Both the position numbers and the translations under genes were made by a program. The notes beneath the pieces were generated by a model. The model was given only the letters and a program-made list of their open reading frames with translations. It was not told the origin of the DNA and did not search any database. From positions 1 to 64,000 of the forward strand of contig JALQCR010000014.1 of the NCBI GenBank assembly GCA_023336205.1: a DNA stretch of 64,000 nt. The letters are read 5' to 3'. Below, one piece after another: positions 27,253-35,771 of this stretch. The stretch's first letter is position 1, and every line of letters begins with the position of its first letter. This DNA is from Pseudanabaena sp. Salubria-1 (lineage in GTDB: Bacteria; Cyanobacteriota; Cyanobacteriia; Pseudanabaenales; Pseudanabaenaceae).

Positions 27253-28407
27253 CTAGTTGCGGATTTGCACGGGCATGAGCAAATAAGTCATTTTGGTTGC
27301 CCCAATTGGTACAAGCACCGCAGGACTGGTTGGATTGTTCATCTGGATTTGAATTTCATTACTCGGTAGAGCCTTTAATCCATCCAGTAAATATTTGACG
27401 TTAAAGGCAATTTCCACATCTTCACCCGAAATTTGAGCAGGCAGAGATTCACGTCCAGCGGCAACATCTGGCGCTTCAACTGAGAGAGAAATTTCTTGCC
27501 CTATAGAATCAATTGTGATTTTGACGATGTTATTTTTCTGGTCAGCCAATACTGCGATACGTTCCAGCGCCGATAGGAACAATTTACGCTCAACCGTAAC
27601 TTGACGATCAAATCGGTTGGGAATTAGTTGGCGATAGTTGGGATAAGTACCATCTAACAAACGGGAAATTAAGATTTGATTAGCACTTTGAAAAATCATA
27701 TTAGCCCTATCAAACTTAACTGCGATCGCACCCTCAGTTTGTTGGTTGAGCATCCGTTCTAGTTCGCGCAAGGCTCTAGCAGGAATCGTCACCTCCAGAT
27801 TAGTAGTCACGGTATCCCCCGTCACAGGAGGCTCATCTGCATCCAAAAATCCTGTTTGCACAACAGATAAGCGATGTCCATCAGTAGCAGCAAACTCTAA
27901 GCGATCGGCAGTAGCCGTCAGATGCACACCCGTAAGAATTCGCTTAGTCTCATCAGCTGAAGTTGCAAACAGGGTTGAGGACAAACCACTCAACATCGAC
28001 TCAACAGGCAAATAGGTAGTTTCCCCATCTTCGCCAATTTGAGGTAACTCAGGAAACTCTTCGACAGGTAAGCCATGCATTTGATAACGACCTGAACCAC
28101 AGACAATCGAGACCATCGTGTTGTCCTTGTCCACAGTGATCGTGATGTCTTCATCAGGAAGGCGCGACACAATGTCGTTAAGTAACTTTGCAGGCAGAGT
28201 AATCGATCCCGCCTCTACAACTTGGGCTGGGAATGAGACCTGAATACCTAGATTGAGATCAAAGGCAGTCATACCAAGACTTTGATTGGAGCCGTCAGCG
28301 TCTAATCGAATGTTTGCCAGAATTGGATGGGTGGGGCGAGATGCGACCGCACGACCGACAAGGGCAAGATTAGCAGCGAGTTGGTTTTGGGGACAGACTA
28401 GTCGCAT
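27253..28407 (-). CDS. dnaN: DNA polymerase III beta subunit (sliding clamp)
   Basis: 384 residues, MRLVCPQNQLAANLALVGRAVASRPTHPILANIRL at the start, ATDGHRLSVVQTG near residue 175, DGTYPNYRQLIPNRFDRQVTV near 240 and the C-terminal ...YLLMPVQIRN, the conserved (P)MR-like end of the clamp. It forms a dimeric ring that tethers DNA polymerase III. The gene points away from the DnaA-box cluster at 28818-29023, the arrangement known for cyanobacterial origins such as that of Synechococcus elongatus. A 400-base AT-rich stretch separates the start codon from the boxes. Confidence 0.97.
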   Translation of the reverse strand: MRLVCPQNQLAANLALVGRAVASRPTHPILANIRLDADGSNQSLGMTAFDLNLGIQVSFPAQVVEAGSITLPAKLLNDIVSRLPDEDITITVDKDNTMVSIVCGSGRYQMHGLPVEEFPELPQIGEDGETTYLPVESMLSGLSSTLFATSADETKRILTGVHLTATADRLEFAATDGHRLSVVQTGFLDADEPPVTGDTVTTNLEVTIPARALRELERMLNQQTEGAIAVKFDRANMIFQSANQILISRLLDGTYPNYRQLIPNRFDRQVTVERKLFLSALERIAVLADQKNNIVKITIDSIGQEISLSVEAPDVAAGRESLPAQISGEDVEIAFNVKYLLDGLKALPSNEIQIQMNNPTSPAVLVPIGATKMTYLLMPVQIRN

Positions 28408-28439
28408 AGTTTGATAGAAAATTTTCTAAACTTGAGGGT

Positions 28440-28800
28440 GAGAGCAAAGATAACGACGTTAAATTTTGAATGAATTTAGATTCTAAAAAGTGCAGTTGAG
28501 ACTTGAGGGGGAAATTCTAGAAGATTTCAAAATTTGAGGATTTTTTGAGGTTTAAAGATTTTTGGAAGAAACAAAAAATGTATTTAAAATTACTTTGCTG
28601 AGATTTTTTGAGAGCAGAATTTAAACGAGATTTTCTAAAATAATTTTTTTCTGAAAAGCTTTTTAATTTTGATTTTTTTGATTTGTGGAAACCAATCATA
28701 CCATCGTTGGAATTTTTTACAATATCAAAATCCAAATTTATTTTTTCATTGATTTTTCGTTTGATCTAATTATTACTCTTAAAAGAATAATAAATCTTTA
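28440..28800. other. AT-rich non-coding stretch beside the origin
   Basis: Long runs of A and T with almost no HIP1 sites lie between dnaN and the DnaA boxes. A 72-codon Lys/Ser/Phe-rich frame here is what random AT-rich DNA gives. The low stability suits a DNA unwinding region, but no repeated 13-mer is obvious. Confidence 0.45.
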
Positions 28801-28817
28801 ATAGTAGTAATAGGGGC

Positions 28818-29023
28818 TGTGGAAAATGTGGAAAACTCAAAGAAAACTATATACAATAGTCCTCCTAGCGTTTTTTACCTGTGGAAAAACCTGTGGATAA
28901 ACTGGCTAGTTTTCCACAGGGTATAAATACCTATCAAAAGTTTTCCACATTTATACAAAAGTTTTCCCCAGATATCTCCATCTTTTCCACAGAAAGACAG
29001 TAGTTATCCACAAGTTTTCCACA
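28818..29023. other. oriC: Chromosomal replication origin (DnaA-box cluster)
   Basis: At least nine 9-mers match the cyanobacterial DnaA box TTTTCCACA or the R1-type TTATCCACA within 206 bases. Reverse-oriented copies: 28818-28826, 28827-28835, 28880-28888 and 28892-28900 (TGTGGATAA). Forward copies: 28910-28918, 28941-28949, 28983-28991, 29004-29012 (TTATCCACA) and 29015-29023. A near-match TTTTCCCCA lies at 28962-28970. The first four face one way and the rest the other, flanking the middle of the cluster. Adjacent dnaN and AT-rich flanks complete a standard oriC. Confidence 0.93.
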
Positions 29024-29366
29024 GGTAAAAAGCAAACATCTAGATTTATTAACAGATCTATATCAGAAATATTCACAAAAAACTCTTTTGAGGTTTATAG
29101 GTAAAATCTTAATAATACTTAAATAAACAGAGTTTATTAAGATCTATATTGCTTTTACTAATTTTATGATTTGGAATATTAGACCTTAATTAGAGATCGT
29201 GATCGTCAATTTCTGCTCAATGAAACCAGAAATACTGCTGATAAAAATTAGTGATCACTCTTAGTAACAACCAATTTTTCCCTGCGATTCCTTGCAGATT
29301 GATATAGTAATGAAAATTGAAATTGCTTGATTTGAGTTTTAAATATAAAAAATAGGTTTGAAAATT

Positions 29367-30083
29367 ATGATTAAAATATTGCTCAAAAATTTATTTTCCC
29401 AGCTATGTTTTGGGTCGATCGCTTTACTAATTAGCTTTAATTTATTGACAGGTAATGCATTGGCTTTGCAAGTATCAGATATTCCTGACTTAGCCGAAAT
29501 TAAGACCCTGACTGATCAGACTTGGGTAATTGATGACTCTGATGTATTAAGTGCTTCGACCAAAAGTACGATCATCAGCAAAACTGAAAAATTAGCAGAA
29601 TTAACGGGGATCGAAGTTCATGTTGTGGCAATTCGCCGTATTGATTTAGGTCAACCTGCATCAGAATTTACGGCAGAATTATTTGATAAATGGTTCCCCT
29701 CTGAAGCAGAGAAGGCTAATCAAGTATTACTATTTATGGCGACCGAAGATCACCGTACCGCGATTCAGACTGGCTCAAAGGTAAAAGAAGTCCTGTCTGA
29801 TAACATTGCTAATAGTATTGCCGATGAGACGATGCTCTATCCTGCTCGTAAGGCAAACTATAACCAATCTGTAAATGAGGGGCTTGCGCGTCTTGAGGCG
29901 GTTTTGAGAGGTAATCCAGACCCAGGGGCTCCACTATTAGCAGTAGAAGAGACTGAGACGAGTAACTATGCTACTAGAGAGGAAACTGAGGCAAGTTCAT
30001 CGAATGTGGTGGTGATTATTCTGCTGGTTTTGGCAACGCTGTTACCTATGGCGACTTACTACTGGTTGCAAAGTCAACCATAA
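29367..30083 (+). CDS. TPM-domain protein, Psb32-like (photosystem II maintenance)
   Basis: About 238 residues from ATG 29367 (MIKILLKNLFSQLCFGS); a TTG three codons upstream is less likely. A signal peptide (LCFGSIALLISFNLLTGNALA) is followed by the TPM domain, WVIDDSDVLSASTKSTIISKTEKLAELTGIEVHVV, FTAELFDKWFPSEAEKANQVLLFMA and IQTGSKVKEVLSDNIANSI, and a C-terminal membrane helix (VVVIILLVLATLLPMATYYWL). In cyanobacteria and plants this family (Psb32, TLP18-type) protects or repairs photosystem II in the thylakoid lumen; that role is by homology. It diverges from the origin and ends in a hairpin shared with the next gene. Confidence 0.85.
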   Translation: MIKILLKNLFSQLCFGSIALLISFNLLTGNALALQVSDIPDLAEIKTLTDQTWVIDDSDVLSASTKSTIISKTEKLAELTGIEVHVVAIRRIDLGQPASEFTAELFDKWFPSEAEKANQVLLFMATEDHRTAIQTGSKVKEVLSDNIANSIADETMLYPARKANYNQSVNEGLARLEAVLRGNPDPGAPLLAVEETETSNYATREETEASSSNVVVIILLVLATLLPMATYYWLQSQP

Positions 30084-30133
30084 CGCAAAAAGAAAGAGGC
30101 GGCGTGATGTGCCGCCTCTTTCTTTTTGCGTTA
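30081..30133. terminator. Bidirectional terminator hairpin
   Basis: A perfect inverted repeat TAACGCAAAAAGAAAGAGGC.../...GCCTCTTTCTTTTTGCGTTA with a short loop. It begins with the TAA of the TPM gene (30081-30083) and ends one base before the stop of the converging gene at 30134. Confidence 0.75.
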
Positions 30134-32587
30134 TTATGGCTCTTTAAAATCGATGTCTTGGGCTAAGTTTGGTGGAGCCACAGCACGAGTAATTCTCACT
30201 TTATGACTTTCGCGTTGAGTTTGCGCTTCGATCGCGATCGCTTCAAAAGCAACATCAATACTGCTGAGCGGAATTGATATGTTTGTGCGGGTTTCGATAA
30301 ACTCGGCATTAGGAACAGTACTAAAATCTAATAGCCAACGTGGTCCATCGACAATCATTCGCGTTTGCAAATCTTTAATCCAGAATTTTACAAAGAATTT
30401 AGGAGCAAGTGCGGGTAAACGAACGGTTACTAACATTGGTGTTCCTGAAATTAGCTCACCAGCAGGAATAATAATTTCAGGGATGGGAATTGGTTCTTGT
30501 TCTGATAAAGACTGGGTTGAAGATTCTTGAATATTGCGAATAGTTTGGGCTGTCTCAGCCAAAGTAGAAGCAGAATTTTGGCTTGAAACAGTGCTAATAG
30601 GGAAAGTGTTGGGATCAATAGGGTCTTCCCAAACATATTCATTTAAAATCAAATCAGGTTCAGAAGTTAGTAACCGATCAAGTTCAACATCAAGTTCAAC
30701 ATCAAGTTCTGCAAGGCTAGTGGATTCGGCGATCGTTCTTGGTGGTTGTTCGGGGTTGTCTAGATCTATGGATGCACTAGTTGAACTACTCGATAAATCA
30801 TCTGCTACCGATGGGGCTAAGGGTGAAAAAGCTTCGAGTAATAGCTCTTCGGTGCGTTGGTTAGCTTTTTGGGCTGCGATCGCATCAGCAGATAGAGTTT
30901 GTAGCTTATTGAGAAACTGCTTGCCGCTAGGTTTTGATTGATTGGTGACTGAAGCGACTTCTTGCCATGGTTGCTCTAGTAGCTCTTCGTAGTTTTGCGG
31001 GAGTTCTTCTTCAAAACTATAAAGCAGTTCTGGTTCTTCTTCATAGTTTGATGATTCTTGGCGATCGCTATCGGCTAAATCATCAATATTTCTCAGCTCA
31101 AAGTGCGTCTCAGTTTCTTGAGAAATATCTGTCTCTACCTGTGGAAAACTTTGAGGATAATCATCAGTTATTTCAGGATTAGGGGGAGTATAAGTCTGAT
31201 TACTGCTCCTATTTTGTTGAGATGGTAAAGGTGGTAATGACAAAGAATTTGCAGGTGTTTGTTGCTTTAATGCTTCTCCCTGATTAGCTTTAGATCTGTT
31301 AGAAGGTATGGGTGGAAGACTAAGCGAATTGGCTGGTTTTGGCTTTGGTGATAGACTTCTAGACTGATTTTCCGTTGGTGTTGATACCTGTGGAAAACTC
31401 TGTGGAAATTGTTGGTAACTAGACTGATCTCTAGTTGTTTCCGTCGTTTGAGAATTGAGAGTTGTTTCTTGAGAAGAATGTTTTTTAGATTCTTTAATGA
31501 GTTCGGGCAGAACTCTCGCAGCAGGATAGGAAACTGCGATCGCCTGTTGCGTCACATGCAAATCTCTATCTAGTTGAAAGTCTTGATGGGGATGAATTTG
31601 GACTTCACCGATGAGAACTTGAATTTCTGAAGGTGGTGGCACAATGATCTGATACGTAAAGGTGATTGCGCCAGTTGCTGGATTGCGATCGCTAGTTTTC
31701 TCGATCTCGAAGCACTGATTTACGATGACATCAAGGGTTTGTGGATCTTTGAGGCTGACTTCAATTTCCCCTTGAGTGTAGACTTCTCCTGCGAGATTGA
31801 AGCTATTGTCTTCATTTAGAATATATTGAGGTTGTTTTAAACGTAATAAAATTCGTGGCTGAAGTGCTGCATCTGCCTCTGTTATATCATTTGAGCTATA
31901 TGCTTCTACCTGCTCTAGGAGATTAGGGATATCGCTTAGAGATTCTGTTTCTAGATCTGGAGAATTAGCATCAATTTTTTCTTCCTCATCCTCATCCTCC
32001 TCAAAGAGCGCAAACTCTTCAAACATCGATTCGACGAGTTCAGTTGATCTTTGTTCAGCAATATCGAGAATTGGTGAGCTATAACTTAGAGGGGTTGGCT
32101 CAGTTTGAACGATTCCCAATGCATTAGTATGTGACTCATTGGCAAGTTCGGTAGGAGTTTCTACATCTTCTTCAATTTCGTTATATTGCCATTCGGAGCC
32201 AGCTTCTGCTGAGATTTGAATTACATCAAACTTAACTGTTTTTTTCCATGTAGGGATTAAATCGGAGCTTTCTGACCCTGTGTTAGATTCTTGGTTAGGT
32301 TCTGTAGCTATGCAATCAATTTGCCACATCCCTGGTACAAAGTTGGTGTAAGGCATGACGATCATCAACCCATCATGGCTGATGCGTTTAGCAATTTTTT
32401 GTTGCAATGGTTGATGCCGCACATCTGCGAGAGGGCGATAGGCGATCGCGATCGCAACTAGCGCATTTGCTAAAGCAGAGCGTGCAGCAAGTCGGTACTG
32501 CCCTTCCAAAATCTCTACAGTCGGAGATTCTAGGGGTAACCAGGACTTGTCACCTTTGCGTTGTAGCAAAAACTCCCAGTTTTCCAT
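30134..32587 (-). CDS. Large acidic protein of unknown function
   Basis: 817 residues, not recognised. Three parts are visible: an N-terminal globular region (MENWEFLLQRKGDKSWLPLESPTVEILEGQYRLAARSALANALVAIAIAY...MVMPYTNFVPGMWQIDC, about 1-110), a beta-rich middle (PRILLRLKQPQYILNEDNSFNLAGEVYTQGEIEV, about 245-345) and a C-terminal beta domain (IPAGELISGTPMLVTVRLP...FWIKDLQTRMIVDGPRWL, about 690-800). They are joined by long acidic Ser/Gln/Pro-rich linkers with twice-used NSLSLPPIPS and a duplicated ELDVELDVELD. No signal peptide or membrane helix. The architecture resembles a scaffold, and close relatives are likely confined to cyanobacteria. It is transcribed alone. Confidence 0.8.
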   Translation of the reverse strand: MENWEFLLQRKGDKSWLPLESPTVEILEGQYRLAARSALANALVAIAIAYRPLADVRHQPLQQKIAKRISHDGLMIVMPYTNFVPGMWQIDCIATEPNQESNTGSESSDLIPTWKKTVKFDVIQISAEAGSEWQYNEIEEDVETPTELANESHTNALGIVQTEPTPLSYSSPILDIAEQRSTELVESMFEEFALFEEDEDEEEKIDANSPDLETESLSDIPNLLEQVEAYSSNDITEADAALQPRILLRLKQPQYILNEDNSFNLAGEVYTQGEIEVSLKDPQTLDVIVNQCFEIEKTSDRNPATGAITFTYQIIVPPPSEIQVLIGEVQIHPHQDFQLDRDLHVTQQAIAVSYPAARVLPELIKESKKHSSQETTLNSQTTETTRDQSSYQQFPQSFPQVSTPTENQSRSLSPKPKPANSLSLPPIPSNRSKANQGEALKQQTPANSLSLPPLPSQQNRSSNQTYTPPNPEITDDYPQSFPQVETDISQETETHFELRNIDDLADSDRQESSNYEEEPELLYSFEEELPQNYEELLEQPWQEVASVTNQSKPSGKQFLNKLQTLSADAIAAQKANQRTEELLLEAFSPLAPSVADDLSSSSTSASIDLDNPEQPPRTIAESTSLAELDVELDVELDRLLTSEPDLILNEYVWEDPIDPNTFPISTVSSQNSASTLAETAQTIRNIQESSTQSLSEQEPIPIPEIIIPAGELISGTPMLVTVRLPALAPKFFVKFWIKDLQTRMIVDGPRWLLDFSTVPNAEFIETRTNISIPLSSIDVAFEAIAIEAQTQRESHKVRITRAVAPPNLAQDIDFKEP

Positions 32588-32683
32588 ATTCGGCGATCGC
32601 GGGTTAGGGCGGTAAAGTGTGCTTAGTTATCGCAAATACTAACCCATATAGGCTTGTATAGCAATTAAAAGCAAAGATGTACC

Positions 32684-32776
32684 AATTCACAGAAGTGTTG
32701 TCGCACTTTTGTGAATTAAAAACCAAACCCTGTAAGGGTTTTAAAAGCACAAAATGGCTTTGCCATTTTGTGCTTT
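32684..32776. repeat. Two intergenic hairpins
   Basis: 32684-32717 has AATTCAC arms and is nearly the same element as 1394-1427 (only a few loop-side differences). 32744-32776 has perfect AAAGCACAAAATGGC arms. Both lie upstream of the unknown gene at 30134-32587. The first shows that specific hairpins recur at distant sites. Confidence 0.65.
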
Positions 32777-32801
32777 GGTAATAAGTAGCTAGACATAATT
32801 A

Positions 32802-33415
32802 CTTTAGTTTGGACTAATGGGCAGGTATGAGAGAGGAACCAAAAGACACGAGAAAATTGAGCAGGAGCTTGCAATAGCAAAATCCAGCTCAAAATTGAGA
32901 AGAGAAGCAGAACCTAAATGGCAATTGGATGGGTTGGCGCAGGAGTCTTTTCAGTTTTCTTTCTTTTTGAGGCGTGTTTTTTAACAGTCGGATAGCGAAT
33001 ACGAGGAGGAAGGCGATCGCCTAAGGAGCGTCCGGGCGATTTACCGCGTAGTTTAGGAGGGATTGCAGGAGTACCAATCGCGGCAATAATTACCGCAAAT
33101 GATTGAGCGACACGACCAGGAGCAAGATTATCCTGAGGAGACTGCCAAGGTAAAGGAGCATCAACACAATCGAGACGAGCGAACCAAAGTTGCCAAGTCA
33201 TTAAAGGCATCAAAGCACTCCAACGCTCAGCCGCCTGAGTAGAGGTAATCTGGGGCAGAGTCCAATGTAACCGTTGCTTGGCAAAACGATACCAATGCTC
33301 TAGGGCAAAGCGACGCAAGTATTTTAACCAAAGAGTCTCCAAAGCAGGCATAGTTTTACCCAACCAAGCCAACCACATGGGCTGAAACTTACGGTTGCGT
33401 CCCAAGGGTTCAATC
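32802..33415 (-). mobile_element. Truncated IS copy in tandem with a full copy
   Basis: 614 bases duplicate the left part of the element that starts at 33416. The two copies differ at three positions seen by eye (GGGCAAAG/TGGCAAAG, GTCTCC/GTTTCC, GCGTCC/GCGCCC). It ends at GGGTTCAATC and the next copy begins directly with CTTTAGTTTGG. The 163-codon frame at 32914-33405 is the C-terminal part of the transposase with no start. Confidence 0.8.
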
Positions 33416-34935
33416 CTTTAGTTTGGACTAATGGGCAGGTATGAGAGAGGAACCAAAAGACACGAGAAAATTGAGCAGGAGCTTGCAATAGCAAAATCCA
33501 GCTCAAAATTGAGAAGAGAAGCAGAACCTAAATGGCAATTGGATGGGTTGGCGCAGGAGTCTTTTCAGTTTTCTTTCTTTTTGAGGCGTGTTTTTTAACA
33601 GTCGGATAGCGAATACGAGGAGGAAGGCGATCGCCTAAGGAGCGTCCGGGCGATTTACCGCGTAGTTTAGGAGGGATTGCAGGAGTACCAATCGCGGCAA
33701 TAATTACCGCAAATGATTGAGCGACACGACCAGGAGCAAGATTATCCTGAGGAGACTGCCAAGGTAAAGGAGCATCAACACAATCGAGACGAGCGAACCA
33801 AAGTTGCCAAGTCATTAAAGGCATCAAAGCACTCCAACGCTCAGCCGCCTGAGTAGAGGTAATCTGGGGCAGAGTCCAATGTAACCGTTGCTTGGCAAAA
33901 CGATACCAATGCTCTATGGCAAAGCGACGCAAGTATTTTAACCAAAGAGTTTCCAAAGCAGGCATAGTTTTACCCAACCAAGCCAACCACATGGGCTGAA
34001 ACTTACGGTTGCGCCCCAAGGGTTCAATCACCTCAATTCTAAAAATCTGCATCGGTCTTTCTGGAGAAGTACGGAAATGAAAGTCACGCCAATAAGTTAC
34101 CCGTACCCGACCTATTTTTGGGTCTGTAATTTCTATAGTGGTGTCGGCAACAGCCCAAGTTTCTGGGGCATTCAGTTTGAATTTATGCCCATGTTTACAA
34201 GGTGCACCACGACCGCTATAGGCAGACGGAACTCCCCAAACACAGCGATTAGATGCCAAACGTAGTAATAAATCCGCCTCAATATTCGCTGTTGCTTTCA
34301 CAAAACTTGCATTCCCATATCCTCGGTCATAGACAGCTAGGGGGCGTACGCTTAACTGCTTTGTGACTTGTTTGAGTTGGAAGGCAGCTTTACTCACAGG
34401 AGTCTCGAAACTGGTGATCCGCTCATGTTTTATCGGTAGCGCCCAACTCCCACTTGCTTCGGGAATCCACGCCAACGTGCTGTAGCTTTGTCCTACGCCG
34501 ATACTTTCGTCTTTGCCATGATGGAATCCTCTTTCCTTCAGCGTTTCCGCATCTGGTCGCAACCACACGCTATTATCTCCAGCCAGACAAGGTTGCTCTT
34601 CGGTTGGGATCTCTTGCACCATTAGTTTCATCAACTTTCCTCTTGCTGGTCGGCTATCGCGCAGTCCCTCATAAATACTTGACCATTTTCGCCGAAATAA
34701 TGGATTCATTGACAGACTCACATACGAGCTAATGCTCGGACTTGTCAGGACGGCATCCATTAATTCAAATACTGCATCTTTTCCTGTTCCTAGGTATTCA
34801 TATATCGACTTGCGAAATTCTTGTAATTTTTGGAAAATCATAGTAGTCAATGTCAATTTGGTTTATTGATCATTGCTCTTTTGGCAGTTTGTGACATTCA
34901 CTTCCTGCCTTTCTTTTCTTCTTTTTAGTCTAAAG
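33416..34935 (-). mobile_element. Full-length IS with DDE transposase (IS701/IS4-like group)
   Basis: About 1520 bases. The left end CTTTAGTTTGGACTAATGGGCAGG and the right end, inverted, CTTTAGACTAAAAAGAAG with GGCAGG further in, share CTTTAG and GGCAGG. I cannot find a target duplication, so the exact ends are uncertain. It is tandem to a truncated copy on its left. Confidence 0.7.
33528..34856 (-). CDS. DDE transposase of the IS701/IS4-like group
   Basis: 442 residues. Motifs: CLAGDNSVWLRPDAET near residue 90 with a following DESIGVGQSYSTLAWI, LAVYDRGYGNASFVKA near 170, and RFAIEHWYRFAKQRLHWTLPQ near 310, which supply the expected two Asp and one Glu. The C-terminal 60 residues are Arg/Lys/Pro-rich. 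The frame is intact, so this copy may be active. The family name is uncertain because the ends give no clear duplication. Confidence 0.85.
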   Translation of the reverse strand: MTLTTMIFQKLQEFRKSIYEYLGTGKDAVFELMDAVLTSPSISSYVSLSMNPLFRRKWSSIYEGLRDSRPARGKLMKLMVQEIPTEEQPCLAGDNSVWLRPDAETLKERGFHHGKDESIGVGQSYSTLAWIPEASGSWALPIKHERITSFETPVSKAAFQLKQVTKQLSVRPLAVYDRGYGNASFVKATANIEADLLLRLASNRCVWGVPSAYSGRGAPCKHGHKFKLNAPETWAVADTTIEITDPKIGRVRVTYWRDFHFRTSPERPMQIFRIEVIEPLGRNRKFQPMWLAWLGKTMPALETLWLKYLRRFAIEHWYRFAKQRLHWTLPQITSTQAAERWSALMPLMTWQLWFARLDCVDAPLPWQSPQDNLAPGRVAQSFAVIIAAIGTPAIPPKLRGKSPGRSLGDRLPPRIRYPTVKKHASKRKKTEKTPAPTHPIAI

Positions 34936-34951
34936 TCCAGTAATTAATTGC

Positions 34952-35176
34952 AACCCAAAACCCGTAAAGTTGTGCACCTGCGGGGCGCAACTTTACGGGT
35001 TTTGGGTTGAGCGGTATAGCTGCCGCCATTCTTGTTAAGACATAAAACCCAAATAGTGAGAAGCGCCGCCTTTCACTATTTGGGTTTGTATTTGTCTTGA
35101 TAAAAGTGGCTAAGGCAATAATTGCTGTAAATCCCAAATGTGTAAGGTTGCGACCCGCTGGGTCGCAACCTTACAC
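34952..35176. repeat. Three intergenic hairpins upstream of the IS and beyond DUF4079
   Basis: 34952-35008 (AACCCAAAACCCGTAAAGTTG arms), 35045-35087 (AAACCCAAATAGTGA arms) and 35140-35176 (GTGTAAGGTTGCGACCC arms, GCT loop). The cores GTAAGGTTGCG and GTAAAGTTG match the element at 5853-5903, so these are copies of one repeat type. The last ends at the DUF4079 stop codon and may terminate that gene. Confidence 0.7.
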
Positions 35177-35668
35177 TTATATAGAAAGACCGAGCTTAAT
35201 TCCTAGAAAGGCATGAGCTACCAAAAGCATAACAATGGCGCTACCTAGATAGGCATGAGCATTGCGAAGCAATGGCTGATTACCACCAAAACCAGTGAGT
35301 GAGATTGCGCCGTTGATCGCTAGTAAAGTTAATACTATTGAGCCAGTAATGAAATGAGGACTTTCTAGCAGAGGCTTTCCTTGCATGACAAGTGACAGCA
35401 ATCCGCCTGTGTAGCCCGTAGCTAAGAATACGGTCATGAGCGGAGCAACCTTTCGATGATCGGCTTTATTTTTGGTTGCAACTTCAGGATCTGTAGTCGT
35501 GCGGCTGCGCCACCCTGAAATTGCCACAAACGATCCCATCGCTACAATGACGATTCCCATAAAAAATGGATGACCCCAATGGGTAACTGGTTCGGGTATA
35601 TTGAGGGATTTAAATTGATCGGAAATTGGTTGGAGTGACTCAACGAGTTTAGTAGCAAATTCAGTCAT
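35177..35668 (-). CDS. DUF4079 membrane protein
   Basis: 163 residues with four predicted membrane helices (FFMGIVIVAMGSFVAISGW, MTVFLATGYTGGLLSLVMQ, FITGSIVLTLLAINGAISLTGF, YLGSAIVMLLVAHAFLGIKLGLS) and conserved His residues (THWGHPFF, HRKVAP, SPHF, NAHAYLG, VAHAFLG), a pattern like cytochrome b561-type or haem-binding membrane proteins. The family is known by number only and is widespread in cyanobacteria and chloroplast-bearing algae. It lies 100 bases downstream of purT on the same strand. Confidence 0.8.
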   Translation of the reverse strand: MTEFATKLVESLQPISDQFKSLNIPEPVTHWGHPFFMGIVIVAMGSFVAISGWRSRTTTDPEVATKNKADHRKVAPLMTVFLATGYTGGLLSLVMQGKPLLESPHFITGSIVLTLLAINGAISLTGFGGNQPLLRNAHAYLGSAIVMLLVAHAFLGIKLGLSI

Positions 35669-35771
35669 AGATTTGGAGTGATTTAGAAGGAAAATTGGTT
35701 GAAAATCGCAAAAGTCTTTACAATTTTTAACAATTGTAGCGTTATTTCCCCAAAAGTTGAGATATGAATAA

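Noticed and set aside
28517..28735. 72-codon minus-strand frame beside the origin
   Set aside because: Low-complexity Lys/Ser/Phe composition in AT-rich DNA, no ribosome site and no family resemblance.
30279..30941. Plus-strand frames opposite the 817-residue gene
   Set aside because: Ser-rich antisense shadows of the acidic linkers; they have no start signals or homology.
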